From: an uncultured Dialister sp.
Lineage (GTDB): Bacteria > Bacillota_C > Negativicutes > Veillonellales > Dialisteraceae
Reading direction: 5' to 3'
DNA: 64,000 bases
Assembly: GCA_900557365.1 (NCBI GenBank)
Contig: UPXR01000004.1
Location: 1-64,000 of the forward strand
A program made the translations under genes and the position numbers. Below the pieces are notes generated by a model, which was given only the letters and a program-made list of their open reading frames with translations, did not search any database and was not told where the DNA came from. Each line of letters begins with the position of its first letter. Position 1 is the stretch's first letter. Positions 46,697 to 54,452 of this stretch are shown in pieces.

Positions 46697-48325
46697 CTAC
46701 TTGGAGGAAGAGTACCGAACTGCCGCCAGAATCACCCGGGAAAATGCCGGCGGAATATCCGCTGCGGACAGGTGCTCTCCCAGAGCGCGGCCGACGATAA
46801 CGCCCTTATTGCCGTAAAGCCAGGCAAAATAATAAAATTCCAGGGCCTTTTCATTGCGGGATTGAATATTCTTCAATTTCACCGGCGGATAGAATCCCTT
46901 GGGCAGCCCCAGCTTGGCTCCTGCCTTTTTGATCAGGCTGGAATTGATGGCGTCGCTCATGTTTTCTGTTTCCGCAATGACCCGGTCCAGCGCCTTCCGG
47001 TCCTTCTGTGCCAGGCAGGCCTTGACCACATCCATTTCATAGCAGACATAATCTGTATAAAATACATGCGGCGATTCTGCGTGCTCCTCAATAACATCCC
47101 GGTCATACAGACAGACTGCGGGGATATGAAAACGCCGGAGCAGATGAAAAATCTTTTTGATGGAGCTTTCACCTCTTGCATTGATGAGACAAATCCCGTA
47201 GGAATCAAAATGAATCCCCATTGTCTTCGCAAAATAACCGAAGGAACCGAATTCCGTTTCCCCCTCTACCAGGATCGTACAACGGGAGTAGAGTGCTTCC
47301 TTCACCTCCGGGAAGTGCATGATCAGGTGCTTTTCCACTTCCTTATCAAACCGGAATGCTGCTCCGCATGCTGCCTGCACCATTTTCGTTTCATCCCAGT
47401 ACATGCGGATAATCTGCCGGTAATCATTGATCAGGGAATCCGTGGAATGGGTTACTACGAAAAGCTGTCCGTCCAGTCCGTCAATACCAAGAACCCGCTG
47501 TAAAAATTCCAGAAACAGCGGCTCCTCATTATTCAGAACCGATGAAAAGAAAGCCAGTACTGCCCGCTGCATGTACGGATGAAGATGCAGCTCCGGCTCA
47601 TCAATGCTGATGATAATCGGCAGATATCGTTTCCCCCTGCTGTTCGTCACCACCATGTCCTCAAAGGAAATCGCCCGGCTGTTTTTCTTTGCCGCCATCT
47701 TGACCAGCAGGAGAGAGCCTACGGCAATCATGAATTTAATGGTATTATCATAGGACATTTCCCGGGGATCATCCCCGAAAATTTCATGAAAAAACATCAG
47801 AGCCGCATCCTTCGGATCCTCAGGAAAGGAAATGGTCATTCCCATCCGAGAAAGAAGCTTTTCCACTTTTTCGCAAAAATCGGGTACAGCGCAGAAAAAC
47901 TGATGATACAGTGTCAGAATTTCCTGAGCCTTTCCCTCATTCAGCATTTTCCGGGGAACATTTTCAAGAGGAAATCCTATGTAAAAAAGACACCGCAAAT
48001 ATTCCAGCGGAAGAGTCTGCCCCGTATCTCCGTTCGTCAGATGGGGCACAACCTCCCTCACATGCTGGGTCAGGCAGATGTGCGCAGTATTCTCCGTCCC
48101 CTCATCCGCCGCAGACAGGGTAAGGCAGATACGGATGGGATGATCCGGATTCATAAAATCCCGTTCCATGAAGCCGTAGCCGTGTGTCATCGTTCTCAGC
48201 AAACTGAGCAGATTACTTTTCCCGATGTTATTATCCCCTACAATATAATTGCCCCGGCTGTCAAAGCACAGATGCAATTTTCGAAAGGTTCGGTAATTTT
48301 CTACATCCATTTCCGAAATATACAT
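46697..48325 (-). CDS. OLD-family ATP-dependent nuclease (AAA ATPase with TOPRIM)
   Basis: A 542-residue protein. The N-terminal ABC/SMC-like ATPase has Walker A GDNNIGKSN (residues 31-39) and Walker B SIDEPELHLHP, followed by the VVTHSTD switch. The C-terminal TOPRIM domain has ILVEGETE and LYDRDV, the acidic metal-binding motifs. OLD proteins are DNA nucleases; the P2 phage Old protein and several bacterial defence systems belong here. Nothing beside it looks like a partner, making it a single-gene (class 1) type. It has its own promoter and AAAGGAGG site. Confidence 0.85.
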   Translation of the reverse strand: MYISEMDVENYRTFRKLHLCFDSRGNYIVGDNNIGKSNLLSLLRTMTHGYGFMERDFMNPDHPIRICLTLSAADEGTENTAHICLTQHVREVVPHLTNGDTGQTLPLEYLRCLFYIGFPLENVPRKMLNEGKAQEILTLYHQFFCAVPDFCEKVEKLLSRMGMTISFPEDPKDAALMFFHEIFGDDPREMSYDNTIKFMIAVGSLLLVKMAAKKNSRAISFEDMVVTNSRGKRYLPIIISIDEPELHLHPYMQRAVLAFFSSVLNNEEPLFLEFLQRVLGIDGLDGQLFVVTHSTDSLINDYRQIIRMYWDETKMVQAACGAAFRFDKEVEKHLIMHFPEVKEALYSRCTILVEGETEFGSFGYFAKTMGIHFDSYGICLINARGESSIKKIFHLLRRFHIPAVCLYDRDVIEEHAESPHVFYTDYVCYEMDVVKACLAQKDRKALDRVIAETENMSDAINSSLIKKAGAKLGLPKGFYPPVKLKNIQSRNEKALEFYYFAWLYGNKGVIVGRALGEHLSAADIPPAFSRVILAAVRYSSSK

Positions 48326-48346
48326 AGGTCCCCTCCTTTCCTTTTT

Positions 48347-48375
48347 ATTATATCAATTTCCGCCTTTCCTTTTAA
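48347..48375 (-). promoter_or_regulatory. promoter of the OLD-family gene
   Basis: Minus-strand TTAAAA (48375-48370), a 17-base spacer, then TATAAT (48352-48347). Confidence 0.5.
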
Positions 48376-48385
48376 GGAAAATTGC

Positions 48386-48424
48386 AAAAACCGGATGAAG
48401 AAATATTTTCATTTCCCATCCGGT
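48386..48424 (-). terminator. intrinsic terminator of thiC
   Basis: Arms CCGGATG and CATCCGG with an inner AT-rich pairing, followed by TTTTT on the minus strand, about 20 bases after the thiC stop. Confidence 0.75.
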
Positions 48425-48445
48425 CTTTTTCATTTTCTTGATCTT

Positions 48446-49759
48446 TTATTTACTTTCGTCCTCTGCCGGACCCTGCTCCGGATTCTTCCGGTTCAGAATC
48501 TTGTCCAGCATATGGATCGGGCAAAGCTCACCGCACATTGTGCATGTATTTTCTTCCTCCGGCCTGCTGCTTTCTCTGTATTTTTTCGCCTTTTCCGGAT
48601 CAATAGCCAGCGGAATCATCCGGGAGAAGTCTACTTTTCTTCTTGCCCAGCTCATCTTCTCATCCCATTCCTTGGCCCCCGGGACGCCTTTGGCAATATC
48701 TGCTGCATGGCAGGCAATCTTGGAGGCTATGATTCCTTCGTGGACATCATCCAGATCCGGCAGTCGGAGATGCTCTGCAGGAGTCACATAGCAGAGGAAA
48801 TCCGCTCCGCAGGAAGCGGAAAGCGCTCCTCCGATGGCTGCCGTAATATGATCATAGCCGGCCGCTACATCCGTTACAATCGGCCCCAATACATAGAGCG
48901 GCGCACCGTGGGTCAGTTTCTTGGCCACTTCCACATTCATGCGGATATCATTAATCGGCATATGGCCCGGTCCTTCCACCATGACCTGTACGCCTGCTTC
49001 CCTGGCACGAAGCACCAGCTCGCCCAAATTGATCAGTTCGGAAATCTGCACTGCATCCGTAGAATCATGTCCGCTTCCGCTGCGGCACGCATCGCCCAGA
49101 GAAAGGGTAACATCATATTTCCGCAGAAGCTCCAGCAGACGGTCATACTGTTCATAGAAAGGATTTTCCTTGCCGTGCATATACATCCAGGCAAACAGGA
49201 TGGACCCGCCGCGGGAGACCAGGTTCGTGATGCGTCTGTTCCGCATGATATGCCCTGCCGTTTCCCGGTTGATTCCCGCATGGATGGTCATGAAATCCAC
49301 GCCGTCTTTCGCATGACGTTCCACTACACGGAACAGGTCATCAGCGGTCATATCCTTCAGTCCCTTATGCAGGACTCCCTTTACATCGTACATAGGAACC
49401 GTACCGATGGCAGAGGGGGAATGAGCAACCAGCCATTCCCGAAAAGGCGCTGTCTCCCCGTAGCAGGAAAGATCCATGATGGCCTCGGCTTTCATATTCC
49501 AGGAAAGTTCCGCCTTCTTTTTTTCCGTCTCATAATTGCAGACATCGGAAGAAATCCCCAGATTTACATTCATCTTCGTACGCAGACCCTTGCCGATCGC
49601 ATAGGGATGAAGCGACGTATGATAAATATTGGCAGGGATGACAATAGTACCTTCTGCAATGCCTTCACGCAGGAATTCTTCCGAAACGCCCTCTTCCTTT
49701 GCGGCAATTTTCATTTCTTTCGTAACTATGCCCTGACGGGCCGCTTCCAGCTGTGTCAT
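48446..49759 (-). CDS. thiC: phosphomethylpyrimidine synthase ThiC
   Basis: A 437-residue radical SAM enzyme that rearranges aminoimidazole ribotide to HMP phosphate, the pyrimidine of thiamine. It is the short form lacking the extra N-terminal domain of E. coli ThiC. The C-terminal cluster cysteines are in CTMCGELC, spacing CX2CX3C, whereas the well-studied enzymes have CX2CX4C. Other thiamine genes are not in the window. Expression is under the TPP riboswitch directly upstream. Confidence 0.96.
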   Translation of the reverse strand: MTQLEAARQGIVTKEMKIAAKEEGVSEEFLREGIAEGTIVIPANIYHTSLHPYAIGKGLRTKMNVNLGISSDVCNYETEKKKAELSWNMKAEAIMDLSCYGETAPFREWLVAHSPSAIGTVPMYDVKGVLHKGLKDMTADDLFRVVERHAKDGVDFMTIHAGINRETAGHIMRNRRITNLVSRGGSILFAWMYMHGKENPFYEQYDRLLELLRKYDVTLSLGDACRSGSGHDSTDAVQISELINLGELVLRAREAGVQVMVEGPGHMPINDIRMNVEVAKKLTHGAPLYVLGPIVTDVAAGYDHITAAIGGALSASCGADFLCYVTPAEHLRLPDLDDVHEGIIASKIACHAADIAKGVPGAKEWDEKMSWARRKVDFSRMIPLAIDPEKAKKYRESSRPEEENTCTMCGELCPIHMLDKILNRKNPEQGPAEDESK

Positions 49760-49772
49760 ATATCCTCCTAAT

Positions 49773-49799
49773 AAAAAAATCTGTCCGCAAGGACAGATT
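49773..49799 (-). terminator. TPP-riboswitch expression-platform terminator
   Basis: Arms ATCTGTCC and GGACAGAT with a four-base loop, then seven T on the minus strand, ending just before the thiC ribosome site. Confidence 0.88.
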
Positions 49800-49803
49800 A
49801 AAA

Positions 49804-49897
49804 GAATCCTGCTTCCTTACGGCGGTATAAACCGCATCAAGTTCAAAGGGTCGGAAAAATTCCTCTCAGTCCGAAGACTCCCCCAGCAATCAATCAC
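49804..49897 (-). promoter_or_regulatory. TPP riboswitch (THI element)
   Basis: The minus strand shows the THI core: GGGGGAGTCTTCGGACTGAGAGG, then GACCCTTTGAACTTGATGCGG and ATACCGCCGTAAGGAAGC. One usual C in GAACCTGATG is T here. TPP should favour the terminator that follows and switch thiC off. Confidence 0.96.
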
Positions 49898-49912
49898 TGT
49901 TAAATTATTTCT

Positions 49913-49918
49913 ATTATA
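49913..49918 (-). promoter_or_regulatory. -10 element of the TPP riboswitch-thiC unit
   Basis: Minus-strand TATAAT about 16 bases before the riboswitch. The -35 is not clear. Confidence 0.5.
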
Positions 49919-49953
49919 TCCCGAATCCGCAGAAAAAACATCCCGGAAAATTC

Positions 49954-50439
49954 TTATTCCCGCGTCAGTTTTGCGACCTGTGCTCCGATCAGCTTCAGCA
50001 GATCTTCCGGAGCAAGAACAACCTGTTTCCCCCGCTGACCGGCACTGACAGAAATTTTCTCATGATTCCCGCAGGATTCATCAATGAAAGTCGGGAACTG
50101 TTTTTTCATACCGATGGGCGAGCATCCTCCCCGGATATAGCCGGTCAGATCCGGCAAATCTTTCACATGAAGCATATTCACACTCTTATTTCCGCTGACC
50201 CGGGCTGCTGCCTTCAGATCGATTTCCTTTTCCGAAGGCAGACAGAATACAACCGGCCCCGTCTTGTCTCCCGTCGTGACAATTGTCTTGAAAACCATAT
50301 CCGGATCATAGCCGAGCTCCTCCGCTGCATGAACCCCGGAAAGATTTTCTTCATCATATTCGTAAGACTTCGTCTCATAGGAAATTTTTGCTTTATCCAG
50401 AATGCGCATCACATTTGTCTTTTTTTCTTTTTTGGACAT
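49954..50439 (-). CDS. ybaK: YbaK/EbsC-family Cys-tRNA(Pro) deacylase
   Basis: A 161-residue editing-domain protein that hydrolyses cysteine wrongly attached to tRNA-Pro. Family features are the N-terminal VMRILDKAKISYE, the VFKTIV segment with the conserved Lys, and GYIRGGCSPIGMKK. The ATG at 50439 has AGGTGG five bases upstream. It sits between the thiC leader and the tRNA-Leu gene terminator. Confidence 0.9.
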   Translation of the reverse strand: MSKKEKKTNVMRILDKAKISYETKSYEYDEENLSGVHAAEELGYDPDMVFKTIVTTGDKTGPVVFCLPSEKEIDLKAAARVSGNKSVNMLHVKDLPDLTGYIRGGCSPIGMKKQFPTFIDESCGNHEKISVSAGQRGKQVVLAPEDLLKLIGAQVAKLTRE

Positions 50440-50470
50440 GTCCGCCACCTGTTTCTTTTTCCGATAAAAT

Positions 50471-50499
50471 AAAAAAAGGCTGAAACACACGTTTCAGCC
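50471..50499 (-). terminator. terminator of the tRNA-Gly-Cys-Leu operon
   Basis: Arms GGCTGAAAC and GTTTCAGCC with a four-base loop and seven T on the minus strand. Confidence 0.9.
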
Positions 50500-50511
50500 G
50501 GGCATCCGTCT

Positions 50512-50600
50512 TGGTGCCGAGGACCGGAATCGAACCGGTACGAATCTCACGATTCGAGGGATTTTAAGTCCCTTGCGTCTGCCAGTTCCGCCACCCCGGC
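50512..50600 (-). tRNA. tRNA-Leu (anticodon UAA)
   Basis: An 89-base class II tRNA with a long variable arm and encoded CCA. The anticodon loop CTTAAAA on AGGGA/TCCCT gives UAA. Acceptor GCCGGGG pairs with the CTCGGC end with one wobble. Confidence 0.95.
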
Positions 50601-50615
50601 AGGAAGTTAAAAATA

Positions 50616-50689
50616 TGGAGGCGGCACCCAGAATCGAACTGGGGATAAAGGTTTTGCAGACCTCTGCCTTACCGCTTGGCTATGCCGCC
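50616..50689 (-). tRNA. tRNA-Cys (anticodon GCA)
   Basis: A 74-base cloverleaf with encoded CCA. The anticodon loop CTGCAAA gives GCA. The discriminator is U, as required for cysteinyl-tRNA synthetase. Confidence 0.95.
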
Positions 50690-50692
50690 ATA

Positions 50693-50767
50693 TGGAGCGG
50701 AAAACGGGACTCGAACCCGCGACCCCAACCTTGGCAAGGTTGTGCTCTACCACTGAGCTACTTCCGC
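50693..50767 (-). tRNA. tRNA-Gly (anticodon GCC), copy 1
   Basis: A 75-base cloverleaf with encoded CCA. The anticodon loop TTGCCAA on CAACC/GGTTG gives GCC. First gene of the Gly-Cys-Leu operon. Identical to the copy at 52262-52336. Confidence 0.96.
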
Positions 50768-50789
50768 AATTGTTTCAACAACGTAACTT

Positions 50790-50818
50790 ATTGTAATTTA
50801 TATGGTTAAAAAAGTCAA
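50790..50818 (-). promoter_or_regulatory. promoter of the tRNA-Gly-Cys-Leu operon
   Basis: Minus-strand TTGACT (50818-50813), a 17-base spacer, then TACAAT (50795-50790). Confidence 0.75.
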
Positions 50819-50838
50819 CTGTTTTTTTATTTGCAAAA

Positions 50839-52143
50839 TCACCGGATTGCACTGAACCAGACAATGCTGATGACGGACAGGACAATTGTCAGAGGAAAAC
50901 CGATTTTCAGATACTCTCCGGAAGAAATCCGGATCCCCTGTTTCTTTGCAATTTCCAGTACAATCAGATTGGCAATGGAGCCGAAAACAGTCAGATTGCC
51001 TGCTATGGTGGACATCAGTGCCAGAGCCTGCCATAAAACCTGGCCGTCGGCAGGAATATAGTAGCGCAGAAGCAATACGGCAGGTACATTGCTGACAATA
51101 TTGGATAAAGCAATGGCTGTCAGAGAGAACAGAGGAATCTGCTCCATGTATTCCGGCGGCAGAAAGCTGTTGATGAGTACCAGCAGTCCGCTTTTATCCA
51201 CTCCGGCAATAATGACAAAAAGTCCGATGAACATGATCAGCAGATTGAAGTCGATATCCTCATACACGCGCTCCGGTTTGATGCGGCTGTTGATCAGCAG
51301 GAAGGCTGCGCCGAAGCTTGCCGTAACAGCCAGATCTACTCCGAGCAGATAGAAAATGATAACCAGTGCCAGAACAATCAGTGTCCGCGCCAGCAGATAA
51401 GTATGAATGTTCTTATTTTCTCCGTTCACATAGTCAAAGCGCACCTCCAGATCACGGCGGTATACCAGCCGAAGTGCCAGGTACAGCAGCGCCAGTCCCA
51501 GGAAGGACAGCGGCGCCGCCGCCGCAAAATACTCTCCTGCGGGAACCTGAGACAGACTGCCGATGAGAACATTCTGCGGATTTCCGATAAAGGTGCAGGC
51601 GCTGCCGATATTGGAGGACATCGCCACTGCCAGCAGGTACGGTACGGGATTTACTTTGACCTGGAGGCAGATCATGATAACGATCGGTGTAAAGAGCAGA
51701 CATACGATATCATTAATGACAACGGAAGATAAAAGCCCGGCTATGGCAATAACCGACAGCAGCAGCATTTTCCCGGAATGGATATGCACAAAGATCAGAC
51801 GGCCGACATAGGCAAAGAATCCGGCCAGCTTCAGATTGCTCACAATCACCATAAGAGAAAACAGCACCACAATGGTCTGTGCGTCGATAGACTGCACGGC
51901 TTCCTCAATGCTCAGAATACCGAAGGCTGTCATAAGCGAGGCGCCTATAATGGACATCCCTGCCCGGTCCACCCGGAATACCGGACTCTTCCCCAGGGTG
52001 AATACAATCAGAGTGGCCAGCAAAATGATTCCTGCGGTAATTTCCTGTACATCATGCAAATTCTCCAGCCCGCCTGCCGTGATGATCCCTAAAACGGCGA
52101 CCAAAAATGCGCCTGCAATGAATTCGGGAATGAATGGTTTCAT
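50839..52143 (-). CDS. SLC13/ArsB-NhaD-type ion transporter
   Basis: A 434-residue inner-membrane protein with about 11 hydrophobic helices. It has the two-halved ion-transporter-superfamily plan, with NDIVCLLFTPIVI in the first half and NPQNVLIGS, then SNIVSNVPAVLLL in the second. Members move arsenite, dicarboxylates, citrate or sodium/proton; the substrate cannot be fixed here. No ars genes are nearby. It lies between two identical tRNA-Gly genes, with no terminator of its own seen before the tRNA operon. Confidence 0.83.
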   Translation of the reverse strand: MKPFIPEFIAGAFLVAVLGIITAGGLENLHDVQEITAGIILLATLIVFTLGKSPVFRVDRAGMSIIGASLMTAFGILSIEEAVQSIDAQTIVVLFSLMVIVSNLKLAGFFAYVGRLIFVHIHSGKMLLLSVIAIAGLLSSVVINDIVCLLFTPIVIMICLQVKVNPVPYLLAVAMSSNIGSACTFIGNPQNVLIGSLSQVPAGEYFAAAAPLSFLGLALLYLALRLVYRRDLEVRFDYVNGENKNIHTYLLARTLIVLALVIIFYLLGVDLAVTASFGAAFLLINSRIKPERVYEDIDFNLLIMFIGLFVIIAGVDKSGLLVLINSFLPPEYMEQIPLFSLTAIALSNIVSNVPAVLLLRYYIPADGQVLWQALALMSTIAGNLTVFGSIANLIVLEIAKKQGIRISSGEYLKIGFPLTIVLSVISIVWFSAIR

Positions 52144-52227
52144 GACTCGCTGCCTTCCTGTCCTGACTGCATCGGATACCGGAGAAAAAGGATATCCGCT
52201 CTGCCGATTTTTCTGATTTTATATAAC

Positions 52228-52251
52228 AAAAAACCCAGTATTTCTACTGGG
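52228..52251 (-). terminator. terminator of tRNA-Gly copy 2
   Basis: Arms CCCAGTA and TACTGGG with a four-base loop, followed by six T on the minus strand. Confidence 0.88.
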
Positions 52252-52261
52252 ATATTGTCAA

Positions 52262-52336
52262 TGGAGCGGAAAACGGGACTCGAACCCGCGACCCCAACCT
52301 TGGCAAGGTTGTGCTCTACCACTGAGCTACTTCCGC
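52262..52336 (-). tRNA. tRNA-Gly (anticodon GCC), copy 2
   Basis: A 75-base cloverleaf identical to copy 1 at 50693-50767. It stands alone with its own terminator and up to three upstream promoters. Confidence 0.96.
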
Positions 52337-52353
52337 ATATCGTAACGATAATT

Positions 52354-52381
52354 ATTATATCATTACTTTATCATTTGTCAA
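52354..52381 (-). promoter_or_regulatory. promoter P1 of tRNA-Gly copy 2
   Basis: Minus-strand TTGACA (52381-52376), a 16-base spacer, then TATAAT (52359-52354). Confidence 0.75.
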
Positions 52382-52411
52382 GTCTCAATTTTGAAATTGT
52401 TTTCTTGACTC

Positions 52412-52422
52412 GTGATGTCGTG
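52412..52422. repeat. GTGATGTCGTG repeat, copy 1
   Basis: An 11-base direct repeat that recurs at 52487-52497. On the minus strand (CACGACATCAC) it lies just downstream of the P2 -10 element. Confidence 0.6.
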
Positions 52423-52428
52423 ATTAAG

Positions 52429-52457
52429 ATTTTATCACATTTGCTTTATCCTGTCAA
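52429..52457 (-). promoter_or_regulatory. promoter P2 upstream of tRNA-Gly copy 2
   Basis: Minus-strand TTGACA (52457-52452), a 17-base spacer, then TAAAAT (52434-52429). Confidence 0.65.
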
Positions 52458-52486
52458 CAAATTATTTTTGCTGTTTTTCAAAAGCT

Positions 52487-52497
52487 GTGATGTCGTG
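52487..52497. repeat. GTGATGTCGTG repeat, copy 2
   Basis: Same 11 bases as at 52412-52422, 75 bases away. It lies downstream of P3 and is flanked to give TGTGA-N7-TCACA dyad symmetry. Confidence 0.6.
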
Positions 52498-52511
52498 TCA
52501 CAACGAAAGTA

Positions 52512-52540
52512 ATTATAGCTTACTTTCCTGAATTGCGCAA
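52512..52540 (-). promoter_or_regulatory. promoter P3 upstream of tRNA-Gly copy 2
   Basis: Minus-strand TTGCGC (52540-52535), a 17-base spacer, then TATAAT (52517-52512). Between here and the LarC-like terminator (52541-52610) nothing else is seen. Confidence 0.5.
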
Positions 52541-52609
52541 CCCCTTTTTTCAACTTTTTGCAAATTCTTTTCCATCCCGGTTTTCCAATCAGGAAACGTT
52601 CCCCGAAAG

Positions 52610-52646
52610 GAAAAAGCCCCTTCCCGCAGGAATGCAGGAAAGGGCT
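52610..52646 (-). terminator. terminator of the CobT-pair / LarC-like operon
   Basis: Minus-strand arms AGCCCTTTCC and GGGAAGGGGCT followed by a T-rich tail, about 25 bases after the LarC-like stop. Confidence 0.8.
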
Positions 52647-52671
52647 GTCTTTCTTCCTATATTTTCTGTTT

Positions 52672-53427
52672 TCAGAACAGATCCGTATCTTCTCCGAAAA
52701 TCCGGATCCGCTTTCCCAGTATGGAGGTTTCCTTTTCATGGAAATACCCCAGATATTCTGCGGCAGTATTCTCGCCGTCAGGCTTTTCCACACTGGCACT
52801 GCCGTAAGCCGTCTTATCCACAAGGAAACGGCCGTCCATGGGCAGGAACTCCTCGGAGAGGCCTTCCAGCATTGCCGCCGCAAAGGGAGCTATGCCGTCA
52901 GCGGGAACAGGATTTCCCTGCGTGGATACCGCATCCTGCAGAATCTCTGCGGAAAGTTTCCCCGGCAGTGTACTTCCTTCCCCCTTCTCAAAGGGTACGG
53001 TAAAGAAAACCTCTGCATCCAGATAATCCAGAGCAGCCAGGAAAAGGTAAAGAGAAAGCACATCTTCTCCGCCGATTCCATAATCTCCCGGCTCCTTTCC
53101 CTCCGGCAGAGCCGCAAAGAGAGCGGAAAAGACCTTCATCCCCTTTTCCGTCCAGTCATTCTGCTTTTTCTCCGTGAGGGACTGCCACAGACGGAGCAGG
53201 TCTTCTTTGGACCGGAAACTGCCTTCCGCCTTGGGAATCCGGAAATAGTGAGCCGATATCTGTGCCTTCGGATTGGCCTGTTCGATAAAGGTTTCCGTCC
53301 GGCCCGCTTCTTTCAGGCAGGAGGAAAGATAAACCGGGGGTACGCCCATATCGATCAGTCCGCCTACCATCATATCCGGAGTCAGCACTCCGTAGCATTT
53401 GAGAAAAACCGCTTTCCGATGATTCAT
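52672..53427 (-). CDS. degenerate LarC-like (DUF111) protein in cobamide operon
   Basis: A 251-residue protein resembling the N-terminal part of LarC, the CTP-dependent nickel insertase of the lactate racemase cofactor. The opening VFLKCYGVLTPDMMVGGLIDMGVPP follows the LarC pattern DCFSGISGDM...GALLDLGV, but the conserved Asp and most of the signature are changed. The LAALDYLDAEVFFTVP segment and a GNPVPA stretch also match. The usual VHFHEVGA.D histidine motif and the whole C-terminal domain are missing. It starts one base after the second CobT homologue. Function unknown. Confidence 0.5.
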   Translation of the reverse strand: MNHRKAVFLKCYGVLTPDMMVGGLIDMGVPPVYLSSCLKEAGRTETFIEQANPKAQISAHYFRIPKAEGSFRSKEDLLRLWQSLTEKKQNDWTEKGMKVFSALFAALPEGKEPGDYGIGGEDVLSLYLFLAALDYLDAEVFFTVPFEKGEGSTLPGKLSAEILQDAVSTQGNPVPADGIAPFAAAMLEGLSEEFLPMDGRFLVDKTAYGSASVEKPDGENTAAEYLGYFHEKETSILGKRIRIFGEDTDLF

Positions 53428-54450
53428 TTATCTGACCTCTTCTCTCTGCCGGCCTTTTCCCGGCCCGTCCTCCGCTACATCCACCTGTGCCGTGCCGAAG
53501 GTTTTCATCTGATTCAGCATATCAATAGATGCATCCAGGAGCGAAAGCCCCATCGCAGCGCCGAAGCCTTCCGCTTCCGTAAAATCATAGTGAAGGAACG
53601 CTTTCATTCCCAGTTTTTTCAGCTGCATCTGATGAACCGGCTCCTCATAGGCAGCGGAAGGATAAATATAATCCCGGATTTCCGGATATACCGTCACCGC
53701 AGCCAGGGCCGCCGCACCGGTAACCGCATTGTCAAACACGGTAATCATGGAAAGGCGGGCAGCTTCCACGATGAAGCCGAAAATGGCCGCAATTTCCGCT
53801 GAGCCAACCTGCGCCAGGTTCCCGATGGGATCTTCCGCAAAGCCCCCCACATCGGTCAGATGCAGCCGGTATCCGCCGGATGCGCTGGCCTTCTGCAGAT
53901 CTTCCTTGAGAATGGCCGTCGTCACTGCCAGAGCGGAAAGCATCGCTCTTTCTCCGATATTTCCCACGGCAGCCGCCTTGATTCCCTGCGACGCCAGTGT
54001 CTTGGCTACGGACATTCCGACAGCAATAGCGCCCTGCACGGCTTCATCCTCCATGGCAGGATGTCCCTGATGTGTGCCGTGAACGACTTTCTGGGAGAGC
54101 ACGCCTTCGATATCGGATGTATTTTTCTGCAGGCCCACATCAATCAGATATACCGGCGCTCCCAGCTGGCGGGCCAGGACATTCACCGGAGCTCCTCCCT
54201 GCGCGACAAGCTTGGCCTCTGCATGAGACAGATTCCCCTGTGTTTTATTTTCTCCGTCCACCGCGGTATCTCCCGCAAAAATAACGATTGCCTTTTCCAG
54301 GTGAGAAGGCTTCTTTTCGCCTGTAACGCCTGCAATATGGACGGCAAAATTTTCCAGCTGTCCCAGGGAATGGATCGGTTTGATCAGATTGTCCACATAC
54401 AGCTGACACTCTTCCATGATTTTCTGATTCAGTTTCGGAATAGAACTCAT
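53428..54450 (-). CDS. divergent CobT homologue (second subunit of an ArsAB-type pair)
   Basis: A 340-residue member of the nicotinate-nucleotide:base phosphoribosyltransferase family. Compared with the gene before it, the ADHGV motif is GDTAV and the GGFEFG motif is GGFAED. The C-terminal Glu of RLGES is kept at the same place in TEAEGFGA. It follows the first homologue by two bases (start 54450; the open frame extends 11 codons back). In Sporomusa ovata a tandem pair of CobT homologues (ArsA/ArsB) acts as a heterodimer on phenol and p-cresol; assignment here is by analogy. Confidence 0.8.
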   Translation of the reverse strand: MSSIPKLNQKIMEECQLYVDNLIKPIHSLGQLENFAVHIAGVTGEKKPSHLEKAIVIFAGDTAVDGENKTQGNLSHAEAKLVAQGGAPVNVLARQLGAPVYLIDVGLQKNTSDIEGVLSQKVVHGTHQGHPAMEDEAVQGAIAVGMSVAKTLASQGIKAAAVGNIGERAMLSALAVTTAILKEDLQKASASGGYRLHLTDVGGFAEDPIGNLAQVGSAEIAAIFGFIVEAARLSMITVFDNAVTGAAALAAVTVYPEIRDYIYPSAAYEEPVHQMQLKKLGMKAFLHYDFTEAEGFGAAMGLSLLDASIDMLNQMKTFGTAQVDVAEDGPGKGRQREEVR

Positions 54451-54452
54451 CC

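Noticed and set aside
47579..49771. A 730-codon plus-strand open frame opposite the OLD-family gene and thiC
   Set aside because: It spans two unrelated real genes and the terminator between them, so it cannot be a genuine gene.
52486..52502. CRP-like site TGTGA-N7-TCACA upstream of tRNA-Gly
   Set aside because: The spacer is seven bases where CRP/FNR sites have six, and no such regulator is in the window; kept only as a dyad within the repeat.
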